Source of the DNA: Sciurus carolinensis
Taxonomy: Eukaryota > Chordata > Mammalia > Rodentia > Sciuridae
Reading direction: 5' to 3'
Length of the DNA: 64,000 nucleotides
Assembly (NCBI RefSeq): GCF_902686445.1
Contig: NC_062221.1
Coordinates: 33,992,575 to 34,056,574 of the forward strand
Made by a program: the position numbers and the translations under genes. Under the pieces are notes generated by a model. It ran no database searches. It saw only the letters and a program-made list of their open reading frames with translations, and had not been told where the DNA came from. Shown here in pieces: positions 11,205 through 23,880 of this stretch; position 1 is the stretch's first letter; each line of letters starts with the position of its first letter.

Positions 11205-11885
11205 CTTGTGAGGACTATATTCTCTCTCTAGGTTTTTGTCATATGCATCTGGAGACATCGCGAATGGCATGACATGACTTTCTCACTGATTGAGGTTGGG
11301 CAGAAGGTGACCTGTTTCATAGTCATATTAGTGCCAGAGAATTTTGTCTGTTTGCCCAGAGGTCTGACAAATAGCAAAGCTTCCAAGGGCAGGAGTGAAC
11401 AATTGTACTACTGAGTTCTGTGCTGGAGGGAGGTAGCAGGGCCTAAGTGATCTGCTCTCCTCAATCCTGGCAACTTCACACCTGGCCACTGCATGAAACT
11501 ACACCTCACTGGTGTTTCTCCCAGTCACTGAAGGCAGGTTCATGGAGGCTCTTGATTCTAGGACTCATTGCCCTCCACTGTCCTCCCTATTGCAGTCCAC
11601 ACTCCCTGCAGTATGAAGCTCTAAGGGGTTTGTGTCAGAGAGACTCCCCAAAGCTAAGAGTGTTTTGTGTTGTTCCCAGCTGCCTAGTCAATGCATTGGA
11701 GTTTCCACAGGGACACTTGGATGTGATTATCCTGGATATTCTGAGCCCCGTAGCAGAAGAGCATCAGACAGTAGCTTCTCAAGATCACTTTTGACTATAG
11801 CACTTTGAGTGTTTGCTGAAAGATGCAGTGAAGTTTCTTCTCTAAAGCTTGCTTATTATGCAGACTCCAGGTCACTTATTTAATT
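11205..11885. other. less AT-rich block of unknown origin
   Basis: The base composition is visibly higher in G+C than on either side. It holds a plus-strand frame of 115 codons at 11447-11794 whose translation has no motif I recognise. It could be a very old transposon, a retrocopy fragment or conserved non-coding DNA. I cannot decide, and I do not call it a gene. Confidence 0.35.
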
Positions 11886-13739
11886 AAAAAGTTAACTATT
11901 GGTTTTAGCCTTCTGTCCCACACTATGACTTTCTTTCACATTTGCCTTTTCAGAGGAGAGAGTTCCATTCACCCACCAACATTTTTTGGTTCTACATTTG
12001 TCTCTTAGAATAAGACTCTGTTTCATTTGATGCAGTTTCAACATCACAGTTAGCTTGGATTTCTGATGGATATCGTGAAGTAGATCCCTCTGACTTTTCA
12101 TGGTGAACATATTCATATAGTTTTTCTTTATCTTTCTTTACTTATTTGTTTTGTTTTATTTTCCCTTGAGTTCTCTAACAGAATTATGCTCCATAAGCTC
12201 ATAAACTCTTTCTCTATTGCTTATTATTTTATATCTCATTAACAAATAATAATGAAGATTTTTATCTTATAAAATATTTTATTTGAATTTAACCATACTT
12301 AAACCTTTTCAAATTTAATCATTTTAAAAGTTAAAAAAAATAAAAATTCATATTATATGTGCAAATTTTTACCATATTTGGAACATATTTAGAGTAAACC
12401 ACTTTGATGCTCTTGAAATAAATCTATTTGATTAGTATTCAGAAACCATAATCTTAGTTTACTATATCCCTGGGAAATAAATAAGGACTTATAAGAAGAT
12501 GATAATAGAAGGAGGTTTAGAATGAGTTTATTTTACTCATTGGTACTTTTGTGTTATCGAAAATTTCCACATGATGTGTGACATCAGAATAAACTCTAGC
12601 TACAAAGGTGGTTCCTGAATTTCTTCTAGATGATAGCGACTGGCTCAAGAAATAAGCACCTAATCTAAACTAGACCCAACTATTGATTACTTTAATATTA
12701 CTATAATATGAAACTGGATTATGTTCTCCCTTCTCCCACTTTTAATTTTTGGTCAGAAAGGTATAAACTCAGATCAGTCTGTGGCTCTACCCAGACCCCA
12801 TATCTAGCCTACAAAGGAAAGCCACTCAGAGAAGTTATAAAACTGAGTGCTATAGTAAGAGTCAGATTTCCTTTCTTTACCCTTTGACTGTGACTGAGAA
12901 GTGTTTATTGCTTAATTTTTATCTAGTTTTGAATTGGGATTCTATCTATTGCAATTAGATTTCCTGAGAAAAGTAGTTTTATTTTACAGCAGGGATTATA
13001 AAAGGAAAAATGTGAAAAATATCTTGAATATTGGAAAGTAATAAGTTAAATATTTTTTATAATGTTAATAAGTTTTGTGTTTATAGAAATTCATGATATT
13101 TAATCTTGTTAATAAATATGTATTTAGCAAAGTTTTGCTATTTTGCGCACATGTATTTATTCATATTTATATCTAAATTTAAGTTCATTTTACTTCAATA
13201 ATCAGTTGCATGATTATATGATTGGCTCTTAATTGGACTGCAGTAATATTGCATTGTCATCTAAACTTGGTCATCTTTTATCTCAGTATTCTTTCCAAAG
13301 CAAAGATTTCCAAACCCAGTTTAACTCTGGGGCTTTTGCAAGGTATAGTAACATCAAAATCAAGAGAAACTGTACATAACGTCCTGGGTCTTGGCCTTTT
13401 CCTGTTCCTTTTCACAATAGAGACTGGGAGCATAAAAAAAAAAAAAAATGGTAAGATTAATTTCAGTTGTGGTGGGACTCTTAAGCCTGTATTAAGTTAC
13501 TTAATAATTCATTCAGATAAATATATTTTGAGCACTGCCTAAGCATCAGATGGTCTTCTAAGTTATGTCAGTACATCCTTTGGGAGGTAGATACAAAATA
13601 AAACACACACTACACATATACAAACAAATGAGACAGATTTATGTTATTTTTTGAAGAATAAAAACATAATAGTTTTGGATCACTATTTCACTTAATGTAA
13701 TTAGCAAAATACTTTCAGAGAAGTTGTCATTTGGTGACC
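11886..13739. other. AT-rich non-coding DNA
   Basis: Nothing recognised apart from a short A-run at about 13434-13448. Frames at 11892-12116 (minus) and 13222-13542 (plus) have no recognisable domain. Confidence 0.55.
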
Positions 13740-13990
13740 TCCATAGAGTGAGGGAGACTTCTAGGCAAGTATCCGGAAGTTTGAAAGAGGACTTGGGCAG
13801 GGACAAGGGCAAATGAAAAAGCCCTAAGGCAATAAAAAACTTGGAGAGCTCAAAGAAAAAAGAGGATAAAGAATGGGGCTGGATCTCAATGAAAACCTGA
13901 GTGATAAAGAAATCAGTTTTTAGGAGACCAGCTCCATTAGGGTTTTGCAAGTCATGTTAACTAATTAAGTAAGTTTGTATTCATTTCTGA
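13740..13990 (+). repeat. possible ancient mammalian interspersed repeat
   Basis: The order of phrases resembles an old mammalian repeat whose consensus runs through GCAAAGGCCCTGAGGCAGG, GGGCCTTGTAGGCCATG and a GGATTTTATTCTGA-like end; here AAAGCCCTAAGGCAATA, GGTTTTGCAAGTCATG and GTATTCATTTCTGA. I cannot name the family with certainty. The overlapping minus-strand frame of 103 codons (13639-13950) is then a by-product. Confidence 0.35.
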
Positions 13991-14056
13991 TTTTAGTTAA
14001 ACACAATTACATATCTTAAAATGAAAATAAAGAAGAGGGAATAATTTCAGAACAAC

Positions 14057-14142
14057 CTTTTATTTATTTATTTGGTGCTGATGATCCAACCCAGGGCCTT
14101 GCATGTGCTAGTCAAGCACTCCCACTGAATTACATTCCATGC
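14057..14142 (-). mobile_element. ID SINE
   Basis: Reverse-complement ID body (CCAACCCAGGGCCTTGCATG, then GTCAAGCACTCCCACTGAAT) preceded by a TTTATTTATTTATTT tail on the plus strand. Diverged copy; TSD not obvious. Confidence 0.75.
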
Positions 14143-15959
14143 TTAGAATAAATATATTATACTTACCTGGAAATCAAATATAATTTGAAACCAATTAAAT
14201 TATTATGTGTAAAAGGAATTTGTAAACCATAATGGCTCTATTTTCATAATCAATAGGTACAATGTGATTAGTATAATTTAATTACTTAAAGTGCCTCCAA
14301 ACTTTTTGTACTTTAATTTTTCATAAGAGCTATTTGTTATTAAGTATGGACCTCTAATTACTTTTGAAATAGCTACTAAAATTTATTTTCCTGAACTAAT
14401 AGCTTAAGCAGAATTATAATATCAATAAATACATATGAGAGATAAAATAAAAATATTATTTTAAAATTTAAATTAGTTTAAAAATTTTAATATTCCTCTC
14501 AAATTCTGGCTTCTAGCAATACATCTGCTTGGACTTTATTAGTTGTAATTGTAAATTTAAGTTGTCATTTTTTTCACTTAACATTATAGAAGTTTTCCTG
14601 ATATTTGTTGTCAAACAGATTATAGCCATTCAACACTGAAATTCACAACTATATTAAAAACAACAAAATCAATACAGGGTATCTAATGTTAATTTGTAAT
14701 TTATCTTTATGATGTGGGAAAACATAATTCAAAATAAAAAAAATCCTTTTGGGACAATATCCTTTTGATAGCTTTGCTTCAAAGTACTTCATTATAGTCC
14801 AGCTAATATTTTCTAATATTTTGATATGATTGCTAATTTTGATATAAAATCAAGGTTATATATTTTCTTTTAGCACCAATTTAAAATTTCAAAATTTAAG
14901 TGTGCCATTATATAGAACTTGATTGGTTAGAACAATTTAATCTTGTCTATATGAAATAGAATACATATTCAAAATGTTTCAAATGCTAGACTATATTTGT
15001 ACTTTTCCTAGTTGTGTTATGATTACAGAATAAATATACTTTCATTTCAGTCTGTTACTTTAGAGCTGAGTCTTGTGGGTAGGAAAGAAAGTAATAATTT
15101 CTTGTCACAGCAAGCTATAATTATGTGTATTTATATTTAACCTTTGTAGATACTACTCATTAAGTCTAACTGCACTTGCATAGTTTACATTTTGATACTC
15201 AACTTTTGTATAATGCCTATAATGACTGTCATAATCTCTGACTTAGAACTGTTTTTTTCTTTAAAAGTATTGCATGGATGTCAGAGTGCAATCATCTGAG
15301 AACAAAGTTTTGGGTGTAACTACACCTTTTTTTCTATTACAACAAATTCAATTATGTGAGCAATTCTTTTAGAAAATGTCTTTTCTTTGATTATATAATT
15401 GAAAGATAAGACTTAAAAAACTTATCCTCAAGAGCAAATTTTGAGCATGAAGAACAGAAGCTCATTGATTCAAGGGAAATCAAATTTACAAGATAATCAG
15501 GTTGAGGGGCAAGGATTAGAACAGTAGCTATCCTGTTCTTCACATCGTCTATGGATACAATTAAAAGCCTCTCATCAATTAGTTTTACTGTCTTGGCCTC
15601 AGAAGCAAGTAAAGCACATCATCAAGAAGAAATCTCCATTACTCTCTAAGTAGTTGATCTTTTCCTCTCACCATCTGTCATCACCCTTGTGTAGATTAAG
15701 TACTATTAACAATAACATTTTATAGGTTTTGGAAACCTGAAAGAAATTTTGGTGTCCTGACATGTTTCTCAGTAGCTCATAAGCGAAAGTATGTATTATA
15801 TATAAACAATTATAAATGCTTTCACTCCTTTATAAATTATTTTAGACTTTGGATTCACTTTGCAGGTACATTTAATGAAATAAAAATATTAATTGAAAAT
15901 GCTAGAATCAATGGGAAATGATCAGGATTCATTTTGGGGCCAATTTTGAATTATCATGT
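14143..15959. other. AT-rich non-coding DNA
   Basis: No frame, RNA gene or transposon recognised. Confidence 0.55.
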
Positions 15960-16315
15960 CATTTTTTGTCATCTTTCTCTTACTATAACAAATACATGAG
16001 ACAAATCAGCTTAAAAAGAGGAAAGATTTATCTCAGATCACAGATCACAGTTTTGGAGGTTTCAGTTGATGATTGATTGGCTTCATTGCTTTGGGCCTGT
16101 GGCACCAGGACTTCACGGCAGGAGCAGGTGACCAGAGAGACTGATTGACTTCACAGCAGAGCATGAAAAAGAATGAAGAAGAGACTGACATTCCACAATT
16201 CCCTTTGAGAACATTTCCCGTAATAACCTGAATTCTCTCATTAAGCTCTAGCTCTTAAAGATTCTGCTAGTGCTGAACTGAAGACCAAGATTTTAGCACA
16301 TAGACTTTTGGGGAA
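15960..16315 (+). repeat. ancient mammalian interspersed repeat remnant
   Basis: Matches by eye a common old mammalian repeat: TATAACAAATACATGAGAC, AAAGATTTATCTCAGATCAC, CACAGTTTTGGAGGTTTCAG, a CACGGCAGGAGCAGG block, an AACCTGAATTCTCTCATTAA block and CACATAGACTTTTGGGGAAC near the end. The order of blocks is preserved across about 350 bp. I do not assign a family name. Confidence 0.5.
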
Positions 16316-18140
16316 CATTTCAAATTTGAATTTTACTAATACGCTGATGGCTATGGAGAAAACTTTTTATCTTTTAGAAAGAAAAAAAATAGGTGATCTG
16401 TTATATTACAGTAAACTTGAAAGTATTTCATCTGATTTTATCTCTGGTTATCATCCTATTCATAGAAAAAAAGAAAAAACAAAGATTTTACATTTTAGTA
16501 TATCGTACTACTTCTGAATATCATACTGAACTATTACTATTACTCTTCATTATAACATTCATATGTATATTAAATATAAATATTTTATGTATGTACATGT
16601 GTGCATGATTGGTATTCATATCATAATCAATGGTTGCCTTGATTCTTTATAGTAACGTTTCCTTTCTGGTAAATATTAACTGAATTTTTTGCATCTATCT
16701 AGTTAATTATTCTCTTATTTTTTGTGATATAAAGTGAATTTATTTTTGTGACTATTATTAACATTTCTACAAGGTGTGATACAAAGATTGACAAAAGCAG
16801 TCAACCTCAATTAGTAACATTTTATGAAGAAAAAAAGTTCATAGATTTTGCATCTTGTTTGCTGCTAATGAGTCTTTTGCTAAGAGCATATCTTACTTTC
16901 ATTATCTTGTGGTAGCTAGAAACTACTAGCCTAATATACATTGCACACAGTTTTTAAGTGTCTCCTGTGTGTATGTAGCTAAATGGATTATGTACATTTT
17001 TCATTAAGTCTGCCTTCTCTAGTTTCTTCTTACGTCTCTCTTTCTTCAGCAGTATTCATAACACATTTGTGGGAAAATATTCACTGTGAATGCACCACTA
17101 ACATTATCTATTAAGGTTAGCTATCTTGTAATTAAATTCTCAGTTTATTTCTCAAGGAAGATTTAGGTTAAAAAAAGCCAAATTAGATATCATTTAAAAT
17201 ATTTAAAGGATTTCAATAACCATTAAACACTGGAAACTGAACCAAACCATAAAGAAAAATAAAAACTTCCCCTGGGGGAAAAACATTTCCACTTTCCTCC
17301 TCTCAAAAGGAATAAGTAAATAAATAAATAAATAATAAGGTTGACTTGATAAAACAACCCTGACATCTAAGGTTTAAAAATTATTCTTGGCTCTATTCTT
17401 TTATGGTAGAGAATGGGCCACAAAACTCTCTAGACTTTAGGGTAGACAGACATGTATCCCAGTGCCCAATTTAGACTTCAACACATAGGATAATGAGAGT
17501 GAAAATCCCTGGAAATTGAGAAAAGTTCAAAAGAAACTTCCTCCATAACATGACACCTGACCATAAGAAACTTTCTACACTCTTAAATATTTAAGAGAAT
17601 TCACATTAGATCTTCAGAACCACTTTCAGAAAATAAAGAAGAAACATTAAGTTGTCATATGAAGTGAACATGAATGTAATGTGAAAACCTTATTAAAACA
17701 TTATAAGAAAATAAAATTATTTCATCATGAATTCTGGTGTACATCTTTGTCTAAATTGCTAGCAGATAAAATTCATTATTATGTTTTATAAAAAATAAAG
17801 CTTCATAGGTCTGGTTTATCTGATTAATATTTAAGAAAGTAAATTAATATTTAAGAAACAATATAATTCTTCATATTAACACAACAAAAAACAAAGAAGT
17901 GTAAGATCATTTTAACTAATAGAAATTTTGATGATATTCTATATTTATTTGTGGTAAAAAAATTTCTCTGGAACAAAAGAGTGTAAGATTTTTCTCAATG
18001 CTTTATCAGGCATCTATATAATCAAGTGGTCAGTAATACAAAAATTTAAAAGCAAAATCCGGAAGAGACTATAAATTATCCTTTTCTTTTATTGAGCAAA
18101 AGTTTTTAATTTGGGAAAAGAATTATATCACTTTATGATT
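16316..18140. other. AT-rich non-coding DNA
   Basis: No gene recognised. Two overlapping frames near 16308-16608 are of chance length. A short (AATA)n stretch lies at about 17315-17335. Confidence 0.55.
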
Positions 18141-18291
18141 CTTTTTTTTTTCTTTTTTCTTTTTCTTTTTTTTTTTTTTTTTTTTTTTGGCACAAGGGAT
18201 TGAACTCAGGGGTGCTTAATCACTAGCCACATCCCCAGACATTTATTATTATTATTGTTGTTGTTGTTTTGAAACAAAGCCTCACTACGTT
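18141..18291 (-). mobile_element. dimeric SINE, minus strand, diverged
   Basis: A long T-rich tail (18141-18188) is followed by the reversed ID half (GGGATTGAACTCAGGGGTGC and CTAGCCACATCCCCAG) and the start of the reversed B1-like half (TTTTGAAACAAAGCCTCAC). The 5' end is missing. Confidence 0.7.
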
Positions 18292-18307
18292 GCAAGTAGA
18301 ACTTAAT

Positions 18308-18376
18308 GAGTTAAGTTGCTTAAGCCTCTGACTCAGAGTCCCTAGTACCAGAAAGAAAAAAAAAAAAAAAAAAAGT
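18308..18376 (+). mobile_element. right-half SINE fragment with poly(A)
   Basis: AAGTTGCTTAAGCCTCTGAC, then AGAGTCCCTAGTACCAGAAAG and about 20 A, fits the end of the ID-like right half of the dimeric SINE on the plus strand, heavily diverged. With the preceding minus-strand copy it forms a pair with tails pointing outward. Confidence 0.5.
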
Positions 18377-19858
18377 AAAAATCAAGAAAAACTTCAACCA
18401 GCAATGCTCTGCTAATTGTAAACAAAGAACTTCCTAAACCCTTTTTCAAGTCCTGCTCTCGTCCCATCCCATCTCATGAAGGAGAAGTGACAAAGCATAG
18501 ACATGGTAGGGGAATCTTGTTTTCTCCTGAGACTACTCATTCCAGAACCTTCAACATATTGACCATGGAATCAGAGAGGACCAGAGAAGCAGCACAGCAC
18601 CAGTTCAGAGTGTCAGGAAGGAACTACATGGTCCATTTATCAGCTCAGAACACACCTCGTCTCTCAGGAGCTCAATTACATGTCAAGAAGATGGAATGGT
18701 TTAGAAGTATGTATCTATTATGTTAAAGAAATGTACAAACCCTGTGAAGTAATAAATTTCTTGTTCTGGAATCCACTTTTGAGAAATGCTACACATATGC
18801 CTGATGGTCAAAGTCTAAATAACCTAGTTGTCTGGCAGCAGGGAACAGCTCAAGTGTGACGTTGCTACAGCACACTATGTAAACCCATTTCACAGTTAAA
18901 ACATGATGAATTGATTTCTACTGACTACTATGAAATATCCTTGCAGATTTGTTGTTGAGAGGAAAAAACACATTGGAAATAATACTTATAGGTTTTATAT
19001 ATAAATCTTCCTCCAATGCTTTGTGTTTTCTTTTTAAAACTTCCCTAAAATGATACTATTTTAAGGATATGGGAGGTGTTTGATATCTTTTTCTCCATGA
19101 AGTGCCTGAAATAAAATGATTTATGAATCTGAAACATAAAATAAATGAAAAATGATTTTGAAACTTTTATTTGAATAATTTCCTTTACCAAGGGAAAGAT
19201 CTGTTGATATAAAAGACAAAGTGTAGCATAATGAGGGTTTGGAATGTCTATTATTTGTTCAACTATGTAACATAAAATATTAATTCTGTATGGAAAATTA
19301 GGAACTTGCATTAATTGGGATGAATCGTGTGTTCACCATCTCAAGGAGAACATCTTATATATGAGTATGTCTTACATAATTTGATTTTTATGTAGATAAA
19401 GTTATTAAGTTTAAAACAAATTCGCTTTTATATATGAGCTGGGAAATCTTAGGTAAAAAGTAAAAAAATAATGTATTGAATAAGTCTTTGGACGTAGGCA
19501 TTGATAAATTTGCAGAAAAATTGAGAAATAATTCATTTTTCACTCTTAAAACTTAAATATCATCCTAATTATCAAGAATTTGATAAAAAATAATACATTT
19601 TGTAAAGAATTAGAACTAAAAAATTTAGGATAGGAGATCATGAATTACATGTTTCTAGTTTATTCAAAGCATAATTTAAAGAATCAGTGTCATTGCATGG
19701 ACGATTTGTCCTTTTACAATATTTAACAATACTTATTAACAAGTTTCAGATAAGAGGACACACAGGAGTCACAAGGACATGATGAAATGGTAGAATTTCT
19801 TTGTTTAAATCTATTCCTGTTTGTTGAAAATGAGCATAAATATGGTTTTGCTACCTAC

Positions 19859-19860
<2 letters not shown>
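18377..19860. other. non-coding DNA, mixed composition
   Basis: Slightly less AT-rich from 18400 to 18880, then AT-rich. The small frames at 18487-18726 (plus) and 19045-19311 (minus) show no motif. No repeat recognised. Confidence 0.5.
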
Positions 19861-19894
<34 letters not shown>

Positions 19895-19970
19895 TAACCT
19901 CTTCTCCATTATCAGAAGTAACTATCAGCCAGTTTTGAACCTGGTGTTGTTTTTGACTTTGATCAGATAA
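19861..19970 (-). other. poly(T) plus about 80 nt of non-SINE sequence
   Basis: A pure run of 32 T (19861-19892) is followed by about 80 bases that are neither L1 nor SINE, then a minus-strand dimeric SINE. On the minus strand this reads SINE, short unique sequence, poly(A). It may be a SINE transcript that included its 3' flank before being reverse-transcribed, or a separate short retrocopy. No TSD was found to decide. Confidence 0.45.
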
Positions 19971-20180
19971 ACGTTTTTCTCTAATAGGGACTGAACCCAG
20001 GGACACTCTACTATTGAGTTGTAAGCCCAGCCCATTTAATTAATTAATTAATTTGTTTATTTATTTATTATTTTGAGACAGGTTCTCCTAAGTTGCAGAG
20101 GTTGACTTCAAACTTACAAATCCTCCTGCCTTATCCTTCCAGTCACTGGAATAAGGGCCATGCACTACTATGCCCAGTCC
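19971..20180 (-). mobile_element. dimeric B1/ID-type SINE
   Basis: Reversed ID half (AGGGACTGAACCCAGGGACAC and GTAAGCCCAGCCCA), an AT-rich (TTAA)n/(TTTA)n linker at 20036-20070, then the reversed 7SL-derived half (TTTTGAGACAGGTTCTCC, AATCCTCCTGCCTTATCC, TATGCCCAGTCC). Essentially full length. Confidence 0.85.
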
Positions 20181-22690
20181 AAATAAACATTTTATAACGA
20201 TCTTTAGAGTTATTAGATTTTACCCTGAACACATATAAAATTGCATATGTGTGTTAGCATTTTCCATTATGAAAATACTGTTTGCATATCATTAGCTATC
20301 CAACCTTTTTTTGTGGTGAAAATCTTGAAAAATTTAATTTGCTGTAGGAACAATGATTTAATAAATACAGGTAGCCCTCTGTGAAAAATACAGTATCCCT
20401 GAGTTCTACATTGATGTATTCAGCCAAATGCTGATAGACAATATTTGGAAAAAATAATCTGTACTGCATAGAATAAGGACTTTGTTTTTCTTGTCATTAT
20501 CCAGAAACAATAATTCTATATGTAACATTTATATTGTATTTATTAGGTATTATAAGTAATATGGAGATGATATAAAGTACATGGTAGGATACTAGTAGTT
20601 ACGTGCAAATATTATGCCATTTTATATAAAGTACTTGAGCATCTGTTGATTTAGGTGAGTACTGTAAAACCTATCTCCCTCAGATACCAAGGGGGCTATA
20701 TAAATAAGACAGAAATGAAAGCAGATATCAAGATTTCTGGATTTCAGGATTCTCTTTGTTATGACTCACAGGTTGAGTGTAGCAAGTGATACTCTCTGAT
20801 AACCCAGTTATGACTTAGCTAATAACACACTATAAGTTCAGTAAGCAAAATAACCTAAAACTTTAAAATGTCCTTTCTGACTTATAAACATGAGACTAAT
20901 GTTCAACCTAGTAGCAATTTTTTAGTTCTACAAATTTTCTAGGGTGATATACTTTGTTATTTTACAAATGTGCTATTTTGTGTGTTTTTTGAGTCTATAA
21001 TTTGTTCAACATTTAATAATTAATTTCACTAATTAATACATGCAGCCAAAATTGTGTATTGACTAAAATTTTAGTTTATAATGTTAATGACTTACTTGAG
21101 AGAGGTTATAAGCATTATAAAAATATATAAACTATAAGAGCTATATAAAACCTAGTTATCATTTTAATATTTAAAAATGAAATGGCAAATATAAGTCATT
21201 TTATCATTTATTCCTATAACCAATTATAAATAATATACAACATTAACATTTGGTTCTGAAAGCCAAGTAGTTATTTACTGTGTGCTTGATCAGAAATAGT
21301 CTATCATTTTTATTTCTTTTGATATTTTAACCAAGGTGTTTTTCCTCTCTACTGCTACTTCAGAACAGTGAAATAAATGCCACCTGGGAATCAAGCACAG
21401 TTTTGAGTGCCTCATATGAATAACAACATAATTCTAGTTGTCAAAGGTGCTTTGATTAATGTACTAGAGAAAATCAGTTAGGCTTCACACTCTGGAGCTT
21501 CAGACATCTTTAAGCTTGTGCACAGGATATCATAACTCTTATTTTCATGATTCTAGGTCCTGAGTGGAAATTTTATGTATCTCTTGGTGATTTTGTGCAG
21601 AGTCAATGAAACAGTTGCAACTCATCTTCTTGCTGAACTCTCCATCTTATACGTAAGAAAAAAATAAGAAACAAAATATTTTAGCATTAAGTATGTCACA
21701 AGATGGTAATTCACAAAAGAAAAGGTTTAAGGGTAGAGAATATATATAACCAATGATTATTAAATGAAGACAAATTATCCATAAAAAAGAATGTTAACAG
21801 AAAACTCTTAAATGGTTTCAAATTATGGAAATATCATTTTGTTAACAAATCTGATTATTTAAAACAATAATTTTAATTAATCTTTAGTATTCAGTGCTGA
21901 TAATCTCAATCAAATTACTATCTTTTGCTTATGGCATGACTGCTTTTTAAACACATAGGCAGTGCAACATGGTCTTGAAATCATTTGGGAAATTATCTTT
22001 TTATCCTATTATTCAAGTATTAACAACAAGGGAGAAAATCAAGACTATATATGCAGTGATCATTGTTGAAATACTCCCTTTCTGAAGAAATTTAAACTTT
22101 TTGAGGTTTTCTGTAAATACATAAAGCAAATATAAAAGGGTTTGCATTTACTTGTTTTCAGACTCTATACACCACCGTTCTACTTAAAATCCAATGAGAA
22201 TGTTTATAGCTTTAAAATAGTCTTTAGTATTTATCTTCAAATGTTAGAGTTATAAGACTTTTACTTATTTTTTCTTGGTCTATAATTGTGGGCACATTAA
22301 GAGAATCTTAAACATAAGGAAAGCATAGCAGAAGTTTTCTTCAAGGACTTCTTTATGTGATATTAATAATGATAGTATTAAATCTAGAAATAATTTGGCA
22401 ATTTTAATACTTTTTCTGATACTGGTATCATCATATCAGCTATATACTTCTGAGAGTTATTTTTAAAATAAAATATAATGATTCTTTTTAATCTTAAATG
22501 CAGAAAATAGAAAATCAGATATAAACTAGTAAATAATCAGAAATAAAAAAGCAAACTAGATAAAATGTAACGGTCAGGAAAAAAAAATTTGCAGCATAAA
22601 ATAAAGCCAAGTTAGACATCATTAGGGGCTAAAATTCTTTCTTTAGGAGACCACATAGGCAAGATGAGAATACTTACCTAAGCAAAACAG
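20181..22690. other. AT-rich non-coding DNA
   Basis: No frame, RNA gene or transposon recognised. Confidence 0.55.
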
Positions 22691-22813
22691 AAATCATTCT
22701 GGCGAGGACGGTGTGGTGATACTGGTTTTGAGAATCAGGATCAGATCCTTGTACCTCCCCACCGTGGTGCTGAAGATTCAATGCCCAAGTAAATTTTGTT
22801 TAAGAAACAGAAC

Positions 22814-22824
22814 AGAGAGGGGGG

Positions 22825-22856
<32 letters not shown>

Positions 22857-22872
22857 CAGAGAGAGAGAGAGC
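22814..22872. repeat. (GA)n microsatellite
   Basis: Interrupted GA/GAGAGAGA run with a short G-run at its start. The 86-codon plus-strand frame over it (22713-22973) is an artefact of the repeat. Confidence 0.9.
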
Positions 22873-23880
22873 ACACTTCTCAAGCCTACATGATCAAAAG
22901 GCAGGAAGAGAGCCTCAGGGGTGATTGCTTGTGTTGGAAATTGCAATCCTTCCCCTCACCCAGTGACTGTTAACAACCAGTTGACAGGAAGTGCTGTCTA
23001 CCCATTTCCTTTTCTTTGATAATCAGCTATGTCCCTCGCCCTGGTCTCAATAGGATGGAATAGAGTGACAAAGAGCAAGTCCATGGAGCATAACAGCCAA
23101 CAAAAACCATGAATCTTATTCTTCAGAAAACTTGGTGGAAGCTAAAGGAACAGAGGAAGTTCTCTCATAAAAAATAAAATAAAATAAATAAAAATGAAAG
23201 GTGCTGGATAACATGAGGAAAGTACCTAAAAACACAACTTGTTCTAAAATTAGGAAAAGGAAGTCACTAGATGGACAAAATAAAGTTAGGGCACAAGACT
23301 GTGAGATGAGCAGACACTGCATTCAAACTGACTCATCTCTAAAGCAGGGACTAGGAAACAGATTCAGTCACTGTGGTGATGGGAATGGAAACTTCAGGCC
23401 TCTTTGTAATGGTGAGTCTGAAAAGAATTCCCCACAAACTCAAAATGCACAACCATTAACTATGGTTAATTTCCCACCAGGTCCAATTACCAATGTGGAC
23501 AGCAGTGAAAGAAGAACTTGCTAAAGATAAACAAAAAGAGTCTTCCCTAAAAAAGGAGACCTTAATGTATATTGCAGTCAGTGACACAGACTCCTGATTT
23601 TCATTAATCATATTATCCAAGAATGTCAAGCTAAATTTAAATAAAACATTCTTAGTAACTAAGTTCAGAAAAATAAATGAAGCAATCAACTTTCAAATAT
23701 AATTGTAAATGATTCAGGTTATACATAAGCTACACATGTGTGCATGTGCGTACACCTACACTTAATCACAGTTTTTGAGGATGAGACAAATAGTCAATAA
23801 AGTAAAAAAATATTAAATACATGGTCAAATTCTTATGTTCAAAACAGCTTATAATAGAATGATCAAAATTTGACTCTACA
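22873..23880. other. non-coding DNA of mixed composition
   Basis: Holds an (AAAATA)-type A-rich run at about 23167-23196. A 107-codon plus-strand frame at 23201-23524 has no recognisable domain and is not called a gene. Confidence 0.5.

Noticed and set aside
11447..11794. 115-codon open frame as a gene
   Set aside because: No motif, no splice or start context that I can support, and similar lengths arise by chance in less AT-rich DNA. Kept only as an unclassified block.
18487..18726. 79-codon frame with an AATAAA about 20 bp after its stop
   Set aside because: No recognisable product, no A-tail or TSD, and AATAAA is common in AT-rich DNA.
23201..23524. 107-codon plus-strand frame
   Set aside because: Composition and sequence show no domain, and a shadow frame exists on the opposite strand. 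Chance length.
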